Source of the DNA: Desulfobacteraceae bacterium UBA2230
GTDB taxonomy: Bacteria > Desulfobacterota > Desulfobacteria > Desulfobacterales > Desulfosarcinaceae
Length of the DNA stretch: 14,273 bases
Assembly (NCBI GenBank): GCA_002348005.1
Contig: DDYQ01000251.1
Span: forward strand, 5,016 to 19,288
Reading direction: 5' to 3'
Shown here in pieces: positions 1 through 6,818 of this stretch. The notes under the pieces were generated by a model. It worked only from the letters and a program-made list of their open reading frames with translations. It did not search any database and was not told the origin of the DNA. Position numbers and translations under genes: made by a program. Position 1 is the first letter of the stretch. Every line of letters starts with the position of its first letter.

Positions 1-1
1 G

Positions 2-631
2 ATCTCCTCGTGCCGGACCCTCTTTGCAAAGGCCCTGCAAGGAAAACTCGATGCCCGGGAGGCCGAACTTTTCCGGGGGCAGATGCTGACGGAGATGGTC
101 CGGATGAGTCTCGACGACGGCCTCGTCATCCAGATTCATCCCGGATCCTTCCGGAACCACAACGAGGCGATCTTACGGAAATTCGGCCGCGACAAGGGCG
201 CCGACATCCCCGTGCGAACCGAGTACACCCGGGCCCTCAAGCCCATGCTGGACCGCTTCGGGAACGAGCCCGGCCTGACGGTGGTCCTCTTCACGCTGGA
301 CGAGGCCGCATACAGCCGCGAGCTGGCTCCGCTGGCCGGCCACTACCCGATCCTCCGGCTTGGCCCTCCCTGGTGGTTCTTCGACAGCCCCGAGGGGATG
401 ATGCGGTTCAGGAGGCGGATCGTGGAGACCGCGGGATTCTACAACACGGTCGGCTTCAACGACGACACGCGTGCCTTCCTCTCCATTCCGGCCCGGCACG
501 ACATGGCCAGGCGGATCGACTGCGCGTTCCTGGCCGAGTTGGTCGGCCGGCACCAACTTGACGAGGACGAGGCGGCCGATCTGGCGGTGGATCTGGCGTA
601 TCGGCTGGCGAAGGAGGCCTACAAATTCTGA
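2..631 (+). CDS. uxaC: Uronate (glucuronate/galacturonate) isomerase, 5'-truncated by window edge
   Basis: The frame is open from base 2, so the gene begins upstream of the window; 209 C-terminal residues are visible, against about 470 in characterised UxaC. The family is an amidohydrolase-fold isomerase that turns glucuronate or galacturonate into the keto-uronate, the first cytoplasmic step of hexuronate breakdown. Visible hallmarks are IHPGSFRNHNE, the block GPPWWFFDSPEGM, and then TVGFNDDTRAFLSIPARHD followed by ARRIDCAFL. These match the conserved C-terminal UxaC blocks that end in the D-x-R-x-F-L-S...R-H signature. A first internal ATG at 83 is not the true start, because the upstream codons (LFAKALQGKLDAREAELF) read as normal protein. 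A KdgF-like uronate cupin follows 74 bp downstream on the same strand, which supports a uronate role. Identification is from family knowledge. Confidence 0.9.
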   Translation: MSSCRTLFAKALQGKLDAREAELFRGQMLTEMVRMSLDDGLVIQIHPGSFRNHNEAILRKFGRDKGADIPVRTEYTRALKPMLDRFGNEPGLTVVLFTLDEAAYSRELAPLAGHYPILRLGPPWWFFDSPEGMMRFRRRIVETAGFYNTVGFNDDTRAFLSIPARHDMARRIDCAFLAELVGRHQLDEDEAADLAVDLAYRLAKEAYKF

Positions 632-705
632 AGGTTTCGGAACAACGGCATGCCGGTCAGCGCCGTTTCATGGCCGGCCAATCACGAGTACGACAAGGAG
701 AAGAG

Positions 706-1038
706 ATGAAAGTCAGCAAAATCAAAGAGGTCAAACCCGTCGAGATCACGCCGACGCGCACGCGCCGGATCCTCCATACGGACCACCTGATGATGGTCGC
801 CTTCGATTTCACGGACGGTCCGGCGACGAATCCCGATCCGCCCCACAGCCACCCCCACGAGCAGGTCACCTATTCGGCTCAAGGGGAGGTCATATTCTTC
901 ATCGGCGAGGAATCCGCCCGGCTCGTTCCCGGCGACATGGTTGCCGTTCCCGCCGATCAGCCGCACCGGATCCAACTGCTGACGCCGACCGCCCGGCTGA
1001 TCGACACCTTTACGCCGATTCGCCAGGATTTTCTGTAA
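706..1038 (+). CDS. kdgF: KdgF-like cupin (unsaturated-uronate linearising / pectin degradation protein)
   Basis: A 110-residue single-domain cupin. The start at 706 is chosen over an upstream ATG at 670 because AAGGAG (695-700) sits five bases before it. The metal-binding pattern is H47-x-H49, Q53 and H87 (PPHSHPHEQ and VPADQPHRI), the same spacing as the KdgF ligand set, and the protein ends in TFTPIRQDFL, very close to the KdgF C-terminus. KdgF converts 4,5-unsaturated uronates, released from pectin or alginate, to the linear keto-uronate DKI. It lies 74 bp after uxaC and 1 bp before the start of a penicillin-binding protein gene, so it is probably translated from one mRNA with both. The main alternative is an unassigned small cupin; the tail and the uronate neighbour make KdgF the best call. 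Confidence 0.8.
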   Translation: MKVSKIKEVKPVEITPTRTRRILHTDHLMMVAFDFTDGPATNPDPPHSHPHEQVTYSAQGEVIFFIGEESARLVPGDMVAVPADQPHRIQLLTPTARLIDTFTPIRQDFL

Positions 1039-1039
1039 G

Positions 1040-3004
1040 ATGATCGGTCAAAAGATTATCCTGTCCGTCTCGGGATTTCTGTTGGCTATGCTCCTGGTCT
1101 CGTTGTCCTCGGCCCAGGAGAAAACGGCCGCCTATCCCCCCTTTCCGCCCGGGTATGTTTCCATCCGGGTGTTCGACAACCAGAACCGGTTTGTCGGGCG
1201 GATCTTGCCGCAAAAGAGATACGGGGCCCCCATCGACCGGATCCCCGTCTTTCTGCAGAACGCGCTTGTGGCCGTCGAAGACGCCCGGTTTTACGAGCAC
1301 AAGGGGATCGACATCCGCGGGATTACGCGCGCGTTCGTGAAGGATGTCTCCAAAGGGAAAATTGCCGAAGGCGGCTCGACCATCACCCAGCAGCTCATCA
1401 AGAACAAATACCTTTCCGGGGAGAAAACGATCGGCCGGAAGGTCAAGGAAGGGCTGCTGGCCCTGGAATACGAACGCAAATACAGCAAGAAGCAGATCCT
1501 CGAGATGTATTTCAACGAGGTCTATTTCGGAAACGGCGCGTGGGGAATCGTTCAGGCTGCGCGGCTCTACTTCGACAAATATCCGCATGAATTGACCGAC
1601 GCCGAATGCGCGTTGCTGGCCGGCGTCCCCAAGGCCCCCGCCCGTTACAACCCGCTGGGAAAGCCCGAAATCATCCGCGACCGCAAGAACCTGATCCTCA
1701 AACGGATGGCGGCCCTCAAGATGATCACCGCCGCGCAGGAAAAAAAGTTGAGGGTTCAGCGGATTGAAGTCGTCCAACCCCCAGAGGCCCCGTATTACCT
1801 GGCTCACCTCCGCCACAAATTGATCGAACGCTACGGCGAGTCGGTTATCGAACAGGGCGGCCTGGAGGTCACCACGGCCATGGATCTCGGCCTGCAGCGG
1901 CTGGCCGAGCGGGTCCTTCGCGAAGGCGTCCGCAAGATCTCTCCCCAGTTGCAGGGCGCCCTGTTGTGCCTTGATCCCAGGACCGGCGATGTGCTGGCGG
2001 CCGTCGGCGGAATCGATTTCAAGCTGAATCCATACAACCGCGCCTTTTTTGCCAAGCGACAGCCCGGTTCGGCCATCAAGCCCCTGATTTATGCGGCGGC
2101 CCTGGAGAAGGGGTTTCCGGCCGCCAGCATCTGGAACGACGATCCGGTTTCCTATGCCTGGGGCGAGAATCGATCCTGGAGGCCGCAGAACTATGCGAGG
2201 GAGCGCCACGGGGAGATTTCGCTGAGGCAGGCCCTGGCCTATTCGGACAATATCATCACGGTCAAGCTGCTCGATGCCATCGGCGTTCCCTATTTCGTCG
2301 ATTTTGCCCGGCACCTGGGGCTCCCCCTGCGCTCACCCAACGACCTCTCCCTGGCCCTGGGCACCGACGAAGTCACCCTGCACACCCTGACCCTGGCGTA
2401 TACTCCGCTGGCGGCCGGCGGAATGCTCCCCGCATCGCGAACCATCCTGCGCCTTCACGATCGCCGACGGAATGTCGGGGCGGAACTCCCTCTGGACGCC
2501 ATCCCGGTCGTATCGCCGGGCGCCGCTTACATTACCACCCGGATGCTCCAGGACGTGATGACCTCCGGCACTGCCAAATCGTTGCAGAAATTTGCCGGAG
2601 AACGGCCGGCGGCCGGCAAGACCGGCACCACCGACGACTACCGGGACGCTTGGTTTATCGGCTACACGCCGCAGTTGATCACCGGTGTCTGGGTAGGACA
2701 CGACACCCCGAAACCGGGGGGACGAGGATTTACCGGCGGGGCGGTCGCCGCGCCGATCTGGGAGCGTTTCATGCGACAGGCATTGGCCAAAGCACCGGTC
2801 GTCGACTTCACGCAGCCAGACACGGTCATGACTGTCACCATCGATCCGCAGACCGGTTACCTGGCCGCGACAGACTGTCCGGAAATTCGCGATGAGTTCT
2901 ATATCATCGGCACCGAACCGACGATACCCTGCCCCACGCACGGCGGCGTCGCCCCCTTGCCGTCACCTTATCCTCCGCTACCGCTCGATCCAGAGGAACC
3001 CTAA
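1040..3004 (+). CDS. Class A penicillin-binding protein (PBP1A-type peptidoglycan glycosyltransferase/transpeptidase)
   Basis: A 654-residue bifunctional cell-wall synthase acting at the outer face of the inner membrane. Residues 6-25 form a hydrophobic anchor or signal ending SLSSAQ. The GT51 glycosyltransferase domain (about 55-225) has the motifs EDARFYEHKG (catalytic E80), GGSTITQQLIKN (111-122) and RKVKEG (E137). The transpeptidase domain (about 300-585) has the nucleophile S344 in SAIK (344-347), SDN at 402-404 and KTGT at 527-530. All catalytic motifs are intact. A tail after about residue 590 carries two cysteines (613, 631) and is Pro-rich at the end. The start is two bases after the kdgF stop, implying translational coupling. 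The N-terminus is short, with few residues before the membrane segment. A cell-wall gene directly behind uronate genes is unusual; it may simply be an operon neighbour. Confidence 0.93.
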   Translation: MIGQKIILSVSGFLLAMLLVSLSSAQEKTAAYPPFPPGYVSIRVFDNQNRFVGRILPQKRYGAPIDRIPVFLQNALVAVEDARFYEHKGIDIRGITRAFVKDVSKGKIAEGGSTITQQLIKNKYLSGEKTIGRKVKEGLLALEYERKYSKKQILEMYFNEVYFGNGAWGIVQAARLYFDKYPHELTDAECALLAGVPKAPARYNPLGKPEIIRDRKNLILKRMAALKMITAAQEKKLRVQRIEVVQPPEAPYYLAHLRHKLIERYGESVIEQGGLEVTTAMDLGLQRLAERVLREGVRKISPQLQGALLCLDPRTGDVLAAVGGIDFKLNPYNRAFFAKRQPGSAIKPLIYAAALEKGFPAASIWNDDPVSYAWGENRSWRPQNYARERHGEISLRQALAYSDNIITVKLLDAIGVPYFVDFARHLGLPLRSPNDLSLALGTDEVTLHTLTLAYTPLAAGGMLPASRTILRLHDRRRNVGAELPLDAIPVVSPGAAYITTRMLQDVMTSGTAKSLQKFAGERPAAGKTGTTDDYRDAWFIGYTPQLITGVWVGHDTPKPGGRGFTGGAVAAPIWERFMRQALAKAPVVDFTQPDTVMTVTIDPQTGYLAATDCPEIRDEFYIIGTEPTIPCPTHGGVAPLPSPYPPLPLDPEEP

Positions 3005-3010
3005 GGCCAT

Positions 3011-3232
3011 TCACTCACTACGGAGTTTCTCCACGAGTTGATCTTCATCAGGGAACACACCCGTCCGTTTTTTCGAGTAGACCAGCACCCCGTCCACATC
3101 GACCTCGAAGACCCCGCCACTTGATTCGATCAGCGTAACCTTCGCAGGCAGCGCCTGTTGGATTCTGGCCGCCAGACTGGCGGCACGTTCGCGATAACCT
3201 CACTGGTTGCAGTATTCGATGGTGACCAGCAT
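3011..3232 (-). CDS. SelW/Rdx-family selenoprotein with in-frame UGA (Sec) codon
   Basis: This gene is hidden by an in-frame TGA. From ATG at 3232 (minus), preceded by GGGAGG, the frame reads MLVTIEYCNQ, then TGA (3200-3202), then GYRERAASLAARIQQALPAK, and ends at TGA 3011-3013. With UGA read as selenocysteine this is a 73-residue protein with a C8-N-Q-U11 redox motif after a beta strand, followed by SSGGVFEVDVDG and YSKKRTGVFP. That is the typical Rdx (SelW/SelT/SelH) thioredoxin-like pattern, in which bacterial members often carry C-x-x-U. A hairpin 22 nt past the UGA fits a bacterial SECIS. Readthrough or a dead Cys-to-stop mutant is possible, but conservation on both sides of the TGA and the hairpin argue for Sec. 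It converges on the PBP gene and diverges from doxX. The likely role is a thiol/selenol oxidoreductase; its partner is unknown. Confidence 0.85.
3168..3184 (-). promoter_or_regulatory. Bacterial SECIS-like hairpin just downstream of the UGA
   Basis: On the minus strand the bases form the stem GCCGCCA / TGGCGGC (7 bp, all Watson-Crick) with the apical loop GTC. There are 22 nt between the UGA (3200-3202) and the loop. A loop of at least 3 nt with G in one of its first two positions, 16-37 nt after the UGA, is the published rule for bacterial SECIS elements (bSECISearch model). This element would recruit SelB with Sec-tRNA. It also codes for protein, as bacterial SECIS elements do. Confidence 0.72.
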
Positions 3233-3269
3233 GGCGACCTCCCGCACGCAGGAATGCGTTATTTTAGCC

Positions 3270-3275
3270 ATTATA
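3270..3275 (-). promoter_or_regulatory. Candidate -10 box for the SelW-like gene
   Basis: A perfect TATAAT on the minus strand, 37 bp upstream of the SelW-like ATG, predicts a leader of about 30 nt. The -35 region at 17 bp spacing (GGTCGG) is weak, so activator dependence or a false match is possible. Confidence 0.4.
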
Positions 3276-3305
3276 CCAGCTGTCGCGGCACCCCGACCGG
3301 CTCGC

Positions 3306-3330
3306 AAATATTATCATTGTGGTAATATTT
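3306..3330. promoter_or_regulatory. Operator-like dyad in the divergent SelW-like/doxX promoter region
   Basis: AAATATTA (3306-3313) and TAATATTT (3323-3330) form a perfect 8-bp inverted repeat with a 9-bp spacer. The spacer itself extends the symmetry with CA/TG pairs, so 10 of 12 mirror positions match. It lies about 40 bp upstream of doxX in a locally AT-rich patch between divergent genes. It looks like the site of a dimeric repressor or activator; the regulator is not identifiable from this window. Confidence 0.5.
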
Positions 3331-3369
3331 ATATATCGCAGTGTGTTCGCACCGCAAAGGAGACCGGCC

Positions 3370-3831
3370 ATGTTGACCAAACTGCTGCACACCGAAAACG
3401 ATTACGGCGCCCTGGCTGCACGCCTGGCCCTTGGCATCGTCATGTTTCCGCACGGCGCCCAGAAGGTGCTGGGCTGGTTCGGCGGCCATGGCTTTGCCGG
3501 GACGATGACATTCTTCACCGAAACGATGGGACTCCCCTACCTCGTCGCCCTGCTTGTCGTGCTGGCCGAGTTTTTCGGTTCCATCGGGCTGATCGTCGGC
3601 GCCCTGACCCGCATCGCCGCGCTGGGGATCGGCAGCGTGATGCTCGGCGCCATCCTGCTGGTGCACCTGCCCAACGGTTTTTTCATGAACTGGGGCGGCA
3701 CCCAGCCCGGCGAAGGGTTCGAATACCATCTCCTGGCCATCGGCCTGGCTCTGGCACTGATCCTGCGCGGTGGCGGAGCTTTGTCGCTCGACCGCATCAT
3801 TGCCGGCAGGCATGGCGAGATCCGCACGTGA
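3370..3831 (+). CDS. DoxX-family integral membrane protein
   Basis: A 153-residue protein started at the ATG at 3370, with AAGGAG (3357-3362) seven bases upstream; an earlier in-frame ATG at 3319 has no ribosome site. It has four hydrophobic segments (roughly residues 16-33, 57-78, 82-101 and 118-135). The family motif FPHGAQKVLGWFGGHG (26-41) is present, as are AEFFGSIGLIVGALTR and the extracytoplasmic-type loop NGFFMNWGGTQPGEGFEYH before the last helix. DoxX-like proteins sit in the inner membrane and are linked to redox and oxidative-stress complexes; some associate with superoxide dismutase and thiosulfate metabolism, but most, including this one, have no proven reaction. The nearby SODs and diiron protein fit a redox role. 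Regulation probably involves the dyad upstream. Confidence 0.85.
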   Translation: MLTKLLHTENDYGALAARLALGIVMFPHGAQKVLGWFGGHGFAGTMTFFTETMGLPYLVALLVVLAEFFGSIGLIVGALTRIAALGIGSVMLGAILLVHLPNGFFMNWGGTQPGEGFEYHLLAIGLALALILRGGGALSLDRIIAGRHGEIRT

Positions 3832-3886
3832 GGCCGCAGATCGCCACGGGGGAGGGCGGTTTTGCTGTTGCATTTACCGGGGCGAC

Positions 3887-3914
3887 TTGACAGGCTAGTC
3901 ACACCTCCTAAAGT
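3887..3914 (+). promoter_or_regulatory. Candidate sigma70-type promoter for the ferritin-like gene
   Basis: A consensus -35 TTGACA (3887-3892) is followed after 16 bp by TAAAGT (3909-3914), a 4/6 match to the -10 box. The ATG of the diiron protein gene is 42 bp further on. The match is by eye only. Confidence 0.4.
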
Positions 3915-3956
3915 TGAAGAGAGGGCTGACCGCAATCAACCGACGGGGAGGTAGCG

Positions 3957-4472
3957 ATGAACGTATTCGATTTCGCCATGAAGATGGAAATGGACGGCAA
4001 GGCTTATTACGAAAAACTGGCCCGCGAGACCAGCCTGGCGGGGCTGCAGACTATTTTTACCCGCCTGGCCGAAGACGAGCAGAAGCACTACGAGATCTTT
4101 AAGATGTTGCAAACGAGTGGCAAGGTCCCGGCCATGCAGGAGTCGACGGCCCTGGCGGAGGCCCGGAACGTCTTTGCGGATTTACTGAAGGGCGCGGCGG
4201 TTGCCATGGGAAGCAAAGACGATCTCACGGCCTACCGGCAGGCCATGAAACTCGAAGCCGACAGCTTCCGGCTCTACGCAGACGCCGCTGCGAAGGAAAC
4301 GGCAGCGGCAGTGAAAAGCCTGCTGCTGAAAGTCGCCGAGGAAGAGCACAAGCACTTCAATATCCTGGAGAATATCTACCAGTTCGTCAACGCACCCAAC
4401 CAGTATCTGGCCTGGGGCGAATTCAGCAACCTTGAGGAGTTCAGACAGTTCGGTCGACAGGTCGATGCCTGA
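3957..4472 (+). CDS. Ferritin-like diiron protein (rubrerythrin-type, no rubredoxin domain)
   Basis: A 171-residue, four-helix ferritin-like protein with strong ribosome site GGAGGT (3946-3951). Each half carries a rubrerythrin-type diiron ligand set: a Glu in the first helix (E11 or E19 in KMEMDGKAYYEKLA) with E41-x-x-H44 (AEDEQKHYEIF), then E100 (MKLEADSFRLYADAA) with E130-x-x-H133 (AEEEHKHFNILENIYQF). The C-terminal rubredoxin module of classical rubrerythrin (two C-x-x-C) is absent; the protein ends shortly after EEFRQFGRQVDA. Such proteins reduce peroxide or handle iron and oxygen in the cytoplasm of anaerobes. Its stop lies near the start of a signal-peptide/TM protein, suggesting an operon. 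A rubrerythrin-like peroxidase needs an electron donor, which is not seen here. Confidence 0.85.
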   Translation: MNVFDFAMKMEMDGKAYYEKLARETSLAGLQTIFTRLAEDEQKHYEIFKMLQTSGKVPAMQESTALAEARNVFADLLKGAAVAMGSKDDLTAYRQAMKLEADSFRLYADAAAKETAAAVKSLLLKVAEEEHKHFNILENIYQFVNAPNQYLAWGEFSNLEEFRQFGRQVDA

Positions 4473-4494
4473 GTCTCCCGACAATGCAGGCATC

Positions 4495-5310
4495 ATGACC
4501 TTTCCGAGGATCATCCTTGCCGGTTTCGCCCTGCTTGCCACCGTTGCCGCTTTTGTTCCGGCCGTTGCGCAAACAGCCAGCCGGACAGCATTTAAAATCG
4601 TTGCCCTGGACCCGGGTCCGAATTCGACGCTCGGCACCAATGACCGGCTTTACCTGCGCATCAGCTACGAGAGTCCGGTGCCGGTGCGCTTTGCGGCGAA
4701 GGCGATTCGACAGGGGGCCGAACAGGGCGAAGCTTACACCAGTTCCACGCCACCCTATGCAGCCGGACTCGGCGAGGCGCTGGTCTGGCTTGGTTTTCCC
4801 ACGCCAATCCGCATCGACGAAATCCGCGTGACCGCCTACGACATGGAGTGGCAAGAGCTCGGCACCTTGACCAACGCGGTGGTCGCAACCTGGGAAAGCC
4901 GGGAAGATGGGCAACCGCGGGCAACTGCGGAATGGGTCGGCCCGCTACTGAAACAGCACCGCCATGCGTTCGACACGGCCTTCGATCCTCAACCGCAACA
5001 ACCCGCGCCGCTGTTCGACATCTTCTTCCTCATCTCCGTCCTGGCGATGCCGGTCTACCTGGCGCTGCAGCTGCGCATGCTGGTCCGCTACCGCGGCAGG
5101 TGGCAGTGGTATGCGGCCGCGCCGCTCCTCCCCTTCGTGCCGATGGGTCTGTATTCGGTGTTCGGCCTCGGGTTGAGTTCTTCCCTCTGGGTCATTTTTC
5201 TCTTCCGCTACATGACCGTTGCGCTGCTCTACCTGCTGATCCTGTGGGTGGTCAAATGGGCGAACGAGCGAGCGGAGCAGGTCAAGCCGACTGATTTGCC
5301 GAATCCTTGA
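4495..5310 (+). CDS. Unknown exported N-terminal domain with three C-terminal TM helices
   Basis: I do not recognise this protein. From ATG 4495 it has 271 residues: a signal peptide (1-26, MTFPRIILAGFALLA...AVAQ), a soluble, beta-rich-looking stretch (about 30-165), then three hydrophobic segments (about 173-195, 204-225 and 230-254) and a short charged tail. An alternative ATG at 4465 overlaps the stop of the preceding ferritin-like gene by 8 bp, but it would put an acidic extension before the signal peptide. Neither start has a strong ribosome site, so translational coupling to the upstream gene is likely. The soluble part contains VALDPGPNSTLGTNDRLYLR, reminiscent of Ig-like surface domains, but no catalytic motif. 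The context suggests a membrane partner of the diiron protein; this is inference. Confidence 0.75.
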   Translation: MTFPRIILAGFALLATVAAFVPAVAQTASRTAFKIVALDPGPNSTLGTNDRLYLRISYESPVPVRFAAKAIRQGAEQGEAYTSSTPPYAAGLGEALVWLGFPTPIRIDEIRVTAYDMEWQELGTLTNAVVATWESREDGQPRATAEWVGPLLKQHRHAFDTAFDPQPQQPAPLFDIFFLISVLAMPVYLALQLRMLVRYRGRWQWYAAAPLLPFVPMGLYSVFGLGLSSSLWVIFLFRYMTVALLYLLILWVVKWANERAEQVKPTDLPNP

Positions 5311-5339
5311 GCAAGGGGCGACCGAGAGGCACGAAGAAA

Positions 5340-5363
5340 GGCCGGAGGCAGTGACCTCCGGCC
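5340..5363 (-). terminator. Rho-independent terminator of the rhodanese gene
   Basis: A perfect 9-bp stem GGCCGGAGG / CCTCCGGCC with a 6-nt loop. On the minus strand it is followed by TTTCTT, so it fits termination of the rhodanese gene 22 bp away. On the plus strand there is no T-run after it, so it is at best a weak stop for the membrane-protein gene. Confidence 0.75.
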
Positions 5364-5385
5364 CTTGGCGCCGGCGCTGAAAAGA

Positions 5386-5823
5386 CTACTTGCCCTCGGT
5401 CAGGGGAGCACACGCCCATCCTGCCTGCCCCTTCTCCAAAATCAGCAGGCGCTCGGCGGCGATCCCCCGGGCCAACAGGTAGTCGTAGGTGCGGGTGGCA
5501 CCGCCGGCCCCGCGCGGGCAGACGATCACCACCGGGTCGCTGTTGGTCTTGAGCGTTTCGACCACGATGTCGAGTCTGGCCGTTTCGACCGCACTCTTGA
5601 CCGGGTAGGCGTAGGTCGGCACGGCACCCGTGATGTGGTGTCTGGCAAACTCATCCTCCACCTGAATGTCAACCAGGTTGGTCGGCTGGTTTGCGGAGAG
5701 GCGCGCCTGGAGAGCCTGGGCGGTAATGAAGTTGTACGTCGGCTGGCCGTTGGCAGCGACAGCAGAACTGCCAACGATCAGTGAGCCAAACAACAGCAGG
5801 GCGAAGAGACGGCACAGGGACAT
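5386..5823 (-). CDS. Periplasmic single-domain rhodanese (sulfurtransferase)
   Basis: 145 residues from ATG 5823, chosen because AAGGAG lies five bases upstream and a signal peptide follows at once (MSLCRLFALLLFGSLIVGSSAVA, cleavage near residue 23). The frame is open further upstream, but that part lacks a signal and a ribosome site. The rhodanese fold shows NLVDIQVEDEFARHHITGAVP (the DxRxxxEFxxGHIxGA-like strand/helix) and the active-site loop C102-P-R-G-A-G-G-A in VVIVCPRGAGGATRTYDYLLARG. The catalytic Cys is present. Rhodaneses transfer sulfane sulfur to thiol or cyanide acceptors; a periplasmic form would handle polysulfide or thiosulfate outside the cytoplasm. A terminator follows it, and a 26-bp perfect palindrome lies upstream, so it is probably a single regulated gene. 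Confidence 0.88.
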   Translation of the reverse strand: MSLCRLFALLLFGSLIVGSSAVAANGQPTYNFITAQALQARLSANQPTNLVDIQVEDEFARHHITGAVPTYAYPVKSAVETARLDIVVETLKTNSDPVVIVCPRGAGGATRTYDYLLARGIAAERLLILEKGQAGWACAPLTEGK

Positions 5824-5901
5824 GGGAACTCCTTGACGGGGGATAATGGCGGGCACCGGAGTGCTGCTGCAGAAGGGTAAGCAGTGCAGAGGCAATTGGC
5901 A

Positions 5902-5927
5902 AATTCAAAATATCGATATTTTGAATT
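5902..5927. promoter_or_regulatory. 26-bp perfect palindrome upstream of the rhodanese gene
   Basis: The half-site AATTCAAAATATC is mirrored exactly by GATATTTTGAATT with no spacer, centred at 5914/5915. It lies 79-104 bp upstream of the rhodanese start, in an AT-rich patch within GC-rich DNA. The size and symmetry fit an operator for a dimeric regulator (ArsR/Rrf2-like proteins commonly control sulfurtransferase genes). Which one is unknown. Confidence 0.55.
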
Positions 5928-5984
5928 AAACATATCGACAAAAACGATTTCTCCCCTTCTCTTTTTCTCTCCCGTTCGCCCTTC

Positions 5985-6065
5985 CGGGCCACGACGGCAC
6001 CTGAACTCCCCGTCACGGCAGCTTTTCAAAAGCGGATCAGCCCCCTGCCGGCCGTTGTCGCGGCC
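5985..6065 (-). pseudogene. Decayed copy of the 3' end of the zinc-ribbon-like gene at 6819-7154
   Basis: On the minus strand this stretch reads CGRDNGRQGADPLLKSCRDG then EFRCRRGPEG. The intact gene 849 bp away ends [20 protein letters not shown] then [10 protein letters not shown]. The DNA aligns almost without gaps from 5990 to 6063 against 6839 to 6912, including an identical block around GCTTTTCAAAAGC. There is no start codon in this frame apart from one inside sodC in another frame, one motif Cys is lost (CRRC to CRRG), and the frame runs on past the natural stop. I read it as a remnant tail left by duplication or rearrangement around sodC. Confidence 0.55.
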
Positions 6066-6084
6066 ACACCTGGCGGGCCGGCAA

Positions 6085-6609
6085 CTATTCGATGACCCCG
6101 CAAACCAGACGCGCGCCCCCGCCTCCCAGGGGAGCCGGATGATCGGCGTGATTATCGCCGCCCACATGGATCATCAGGGCACGCCCCTTGATATCCGCCA
6201 GCGTCAGCCGCGGGGCCAATACCGGGTAACCGGCATGGCCATCGTTATCTACATACAGAGCCGGCAGATCGCCCAGATGGCCGTCTCCCCAAGGGAAGCC
6301 GTGCCGCCCGGTGCCGGCCGGGTCGTAGTGGCCACCAGCCTTCAACGCTGCCACCATTTGACCGTCTTTCTCTCCGGGTGCGCAATTCGGGTTTTCATGC
6401 ACATGAAAACCGTGGAGCCCCGCGGCCAACCCCTGCAGTGCCGGGGCGAAAACCAACCCATAACGGTTTTCGCTGATCGTCACGAAGCCCACCGGTTTCA
6501 CACTGCCGGCTTCATTGACCTGATGCATCAACACCAAGGTGTCAGCCAGCGCCGCACTTCCGTAAAGGAGCGCGGCGAGAACCATTCCCGCTTTCCAGAG
6601 TATCGACAT
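6085..6609 (-). CDS. sodC: Cu,Zn superoxide dismutase, exported
   Basis: 174 residues from ATG 6609 (preceded by GAAGGGGGT), with signal peptide [22 protein letters not shown] (1-22). It dismutates superoxide in the periplasm. The full metal set is visible: copper ligands H69 and H71 (GFHVHEN), bridging H94 (GGHYDP) and H148 ([11 protein letters not shown]); zinc ligands H94, H103, H111 and D114 ([16 protein letters not shown]). The disulfide pair C76 and C170 is present. The frame is open further upstream but without signal or ribosome site. A possible -10 TACAAT lies at 6713-6718 (minus). The gene is followed directly by a decayed copy of the tail of the next gene upstream, which suggests local rearrangement. 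Identification is firm. Confidence 0.95.
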   Translation of the reverse strand: MSILWKAGMVLAALLYGSAALADTLVLMHQVNEAGSVKPVGFVTISENRYGLVFAPALQGLAAGLHGFHVHENPNCAPGEKDGQMVAALKAGGHYDPAGTGRHGFPWGDGHLGDLPALYVDNDGHAGYPVLAPRLTLADIKGRALMIHVGGDNHADHPAPLGGGGARLVCGVIE

Positions 6610-6818
6610 AAGACCCCCTTCCCGGCTCCCTTCGGACCGTCTCTTGCGACCTCTGCGAAGCACTCGCTCCGGGTCGTCGGGAGCTCGAAACCACGTTGCC
6701 AGCTTCGACTCCATTGTAACGCAGACCGGGTGGCCAGGGATAAACCAGGGCGGTTTCAGAGAGCAGCCTGCATCTGCAAAAAACCTGGCCCGAAGAAAAT
6801 CGGGAACGCACGCTTCTC

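Noticed and set aside
1010..2314. A 434-codon open frame on the minus strand opposite the PBP gene.
   Set aside because: Every catalytic motif of the class A PBP is on the plus strand; the minus frame is its shadow.
3200..3202. TGA as a plain stop giving a 10-residue peptide, or a broken selW pseudogene.
   Set aside because: The family pattern continues in frame for 62 codons with no other disruption and a SECIS-like hairpin is correctly placed; selenocysteine is the simpler reading.
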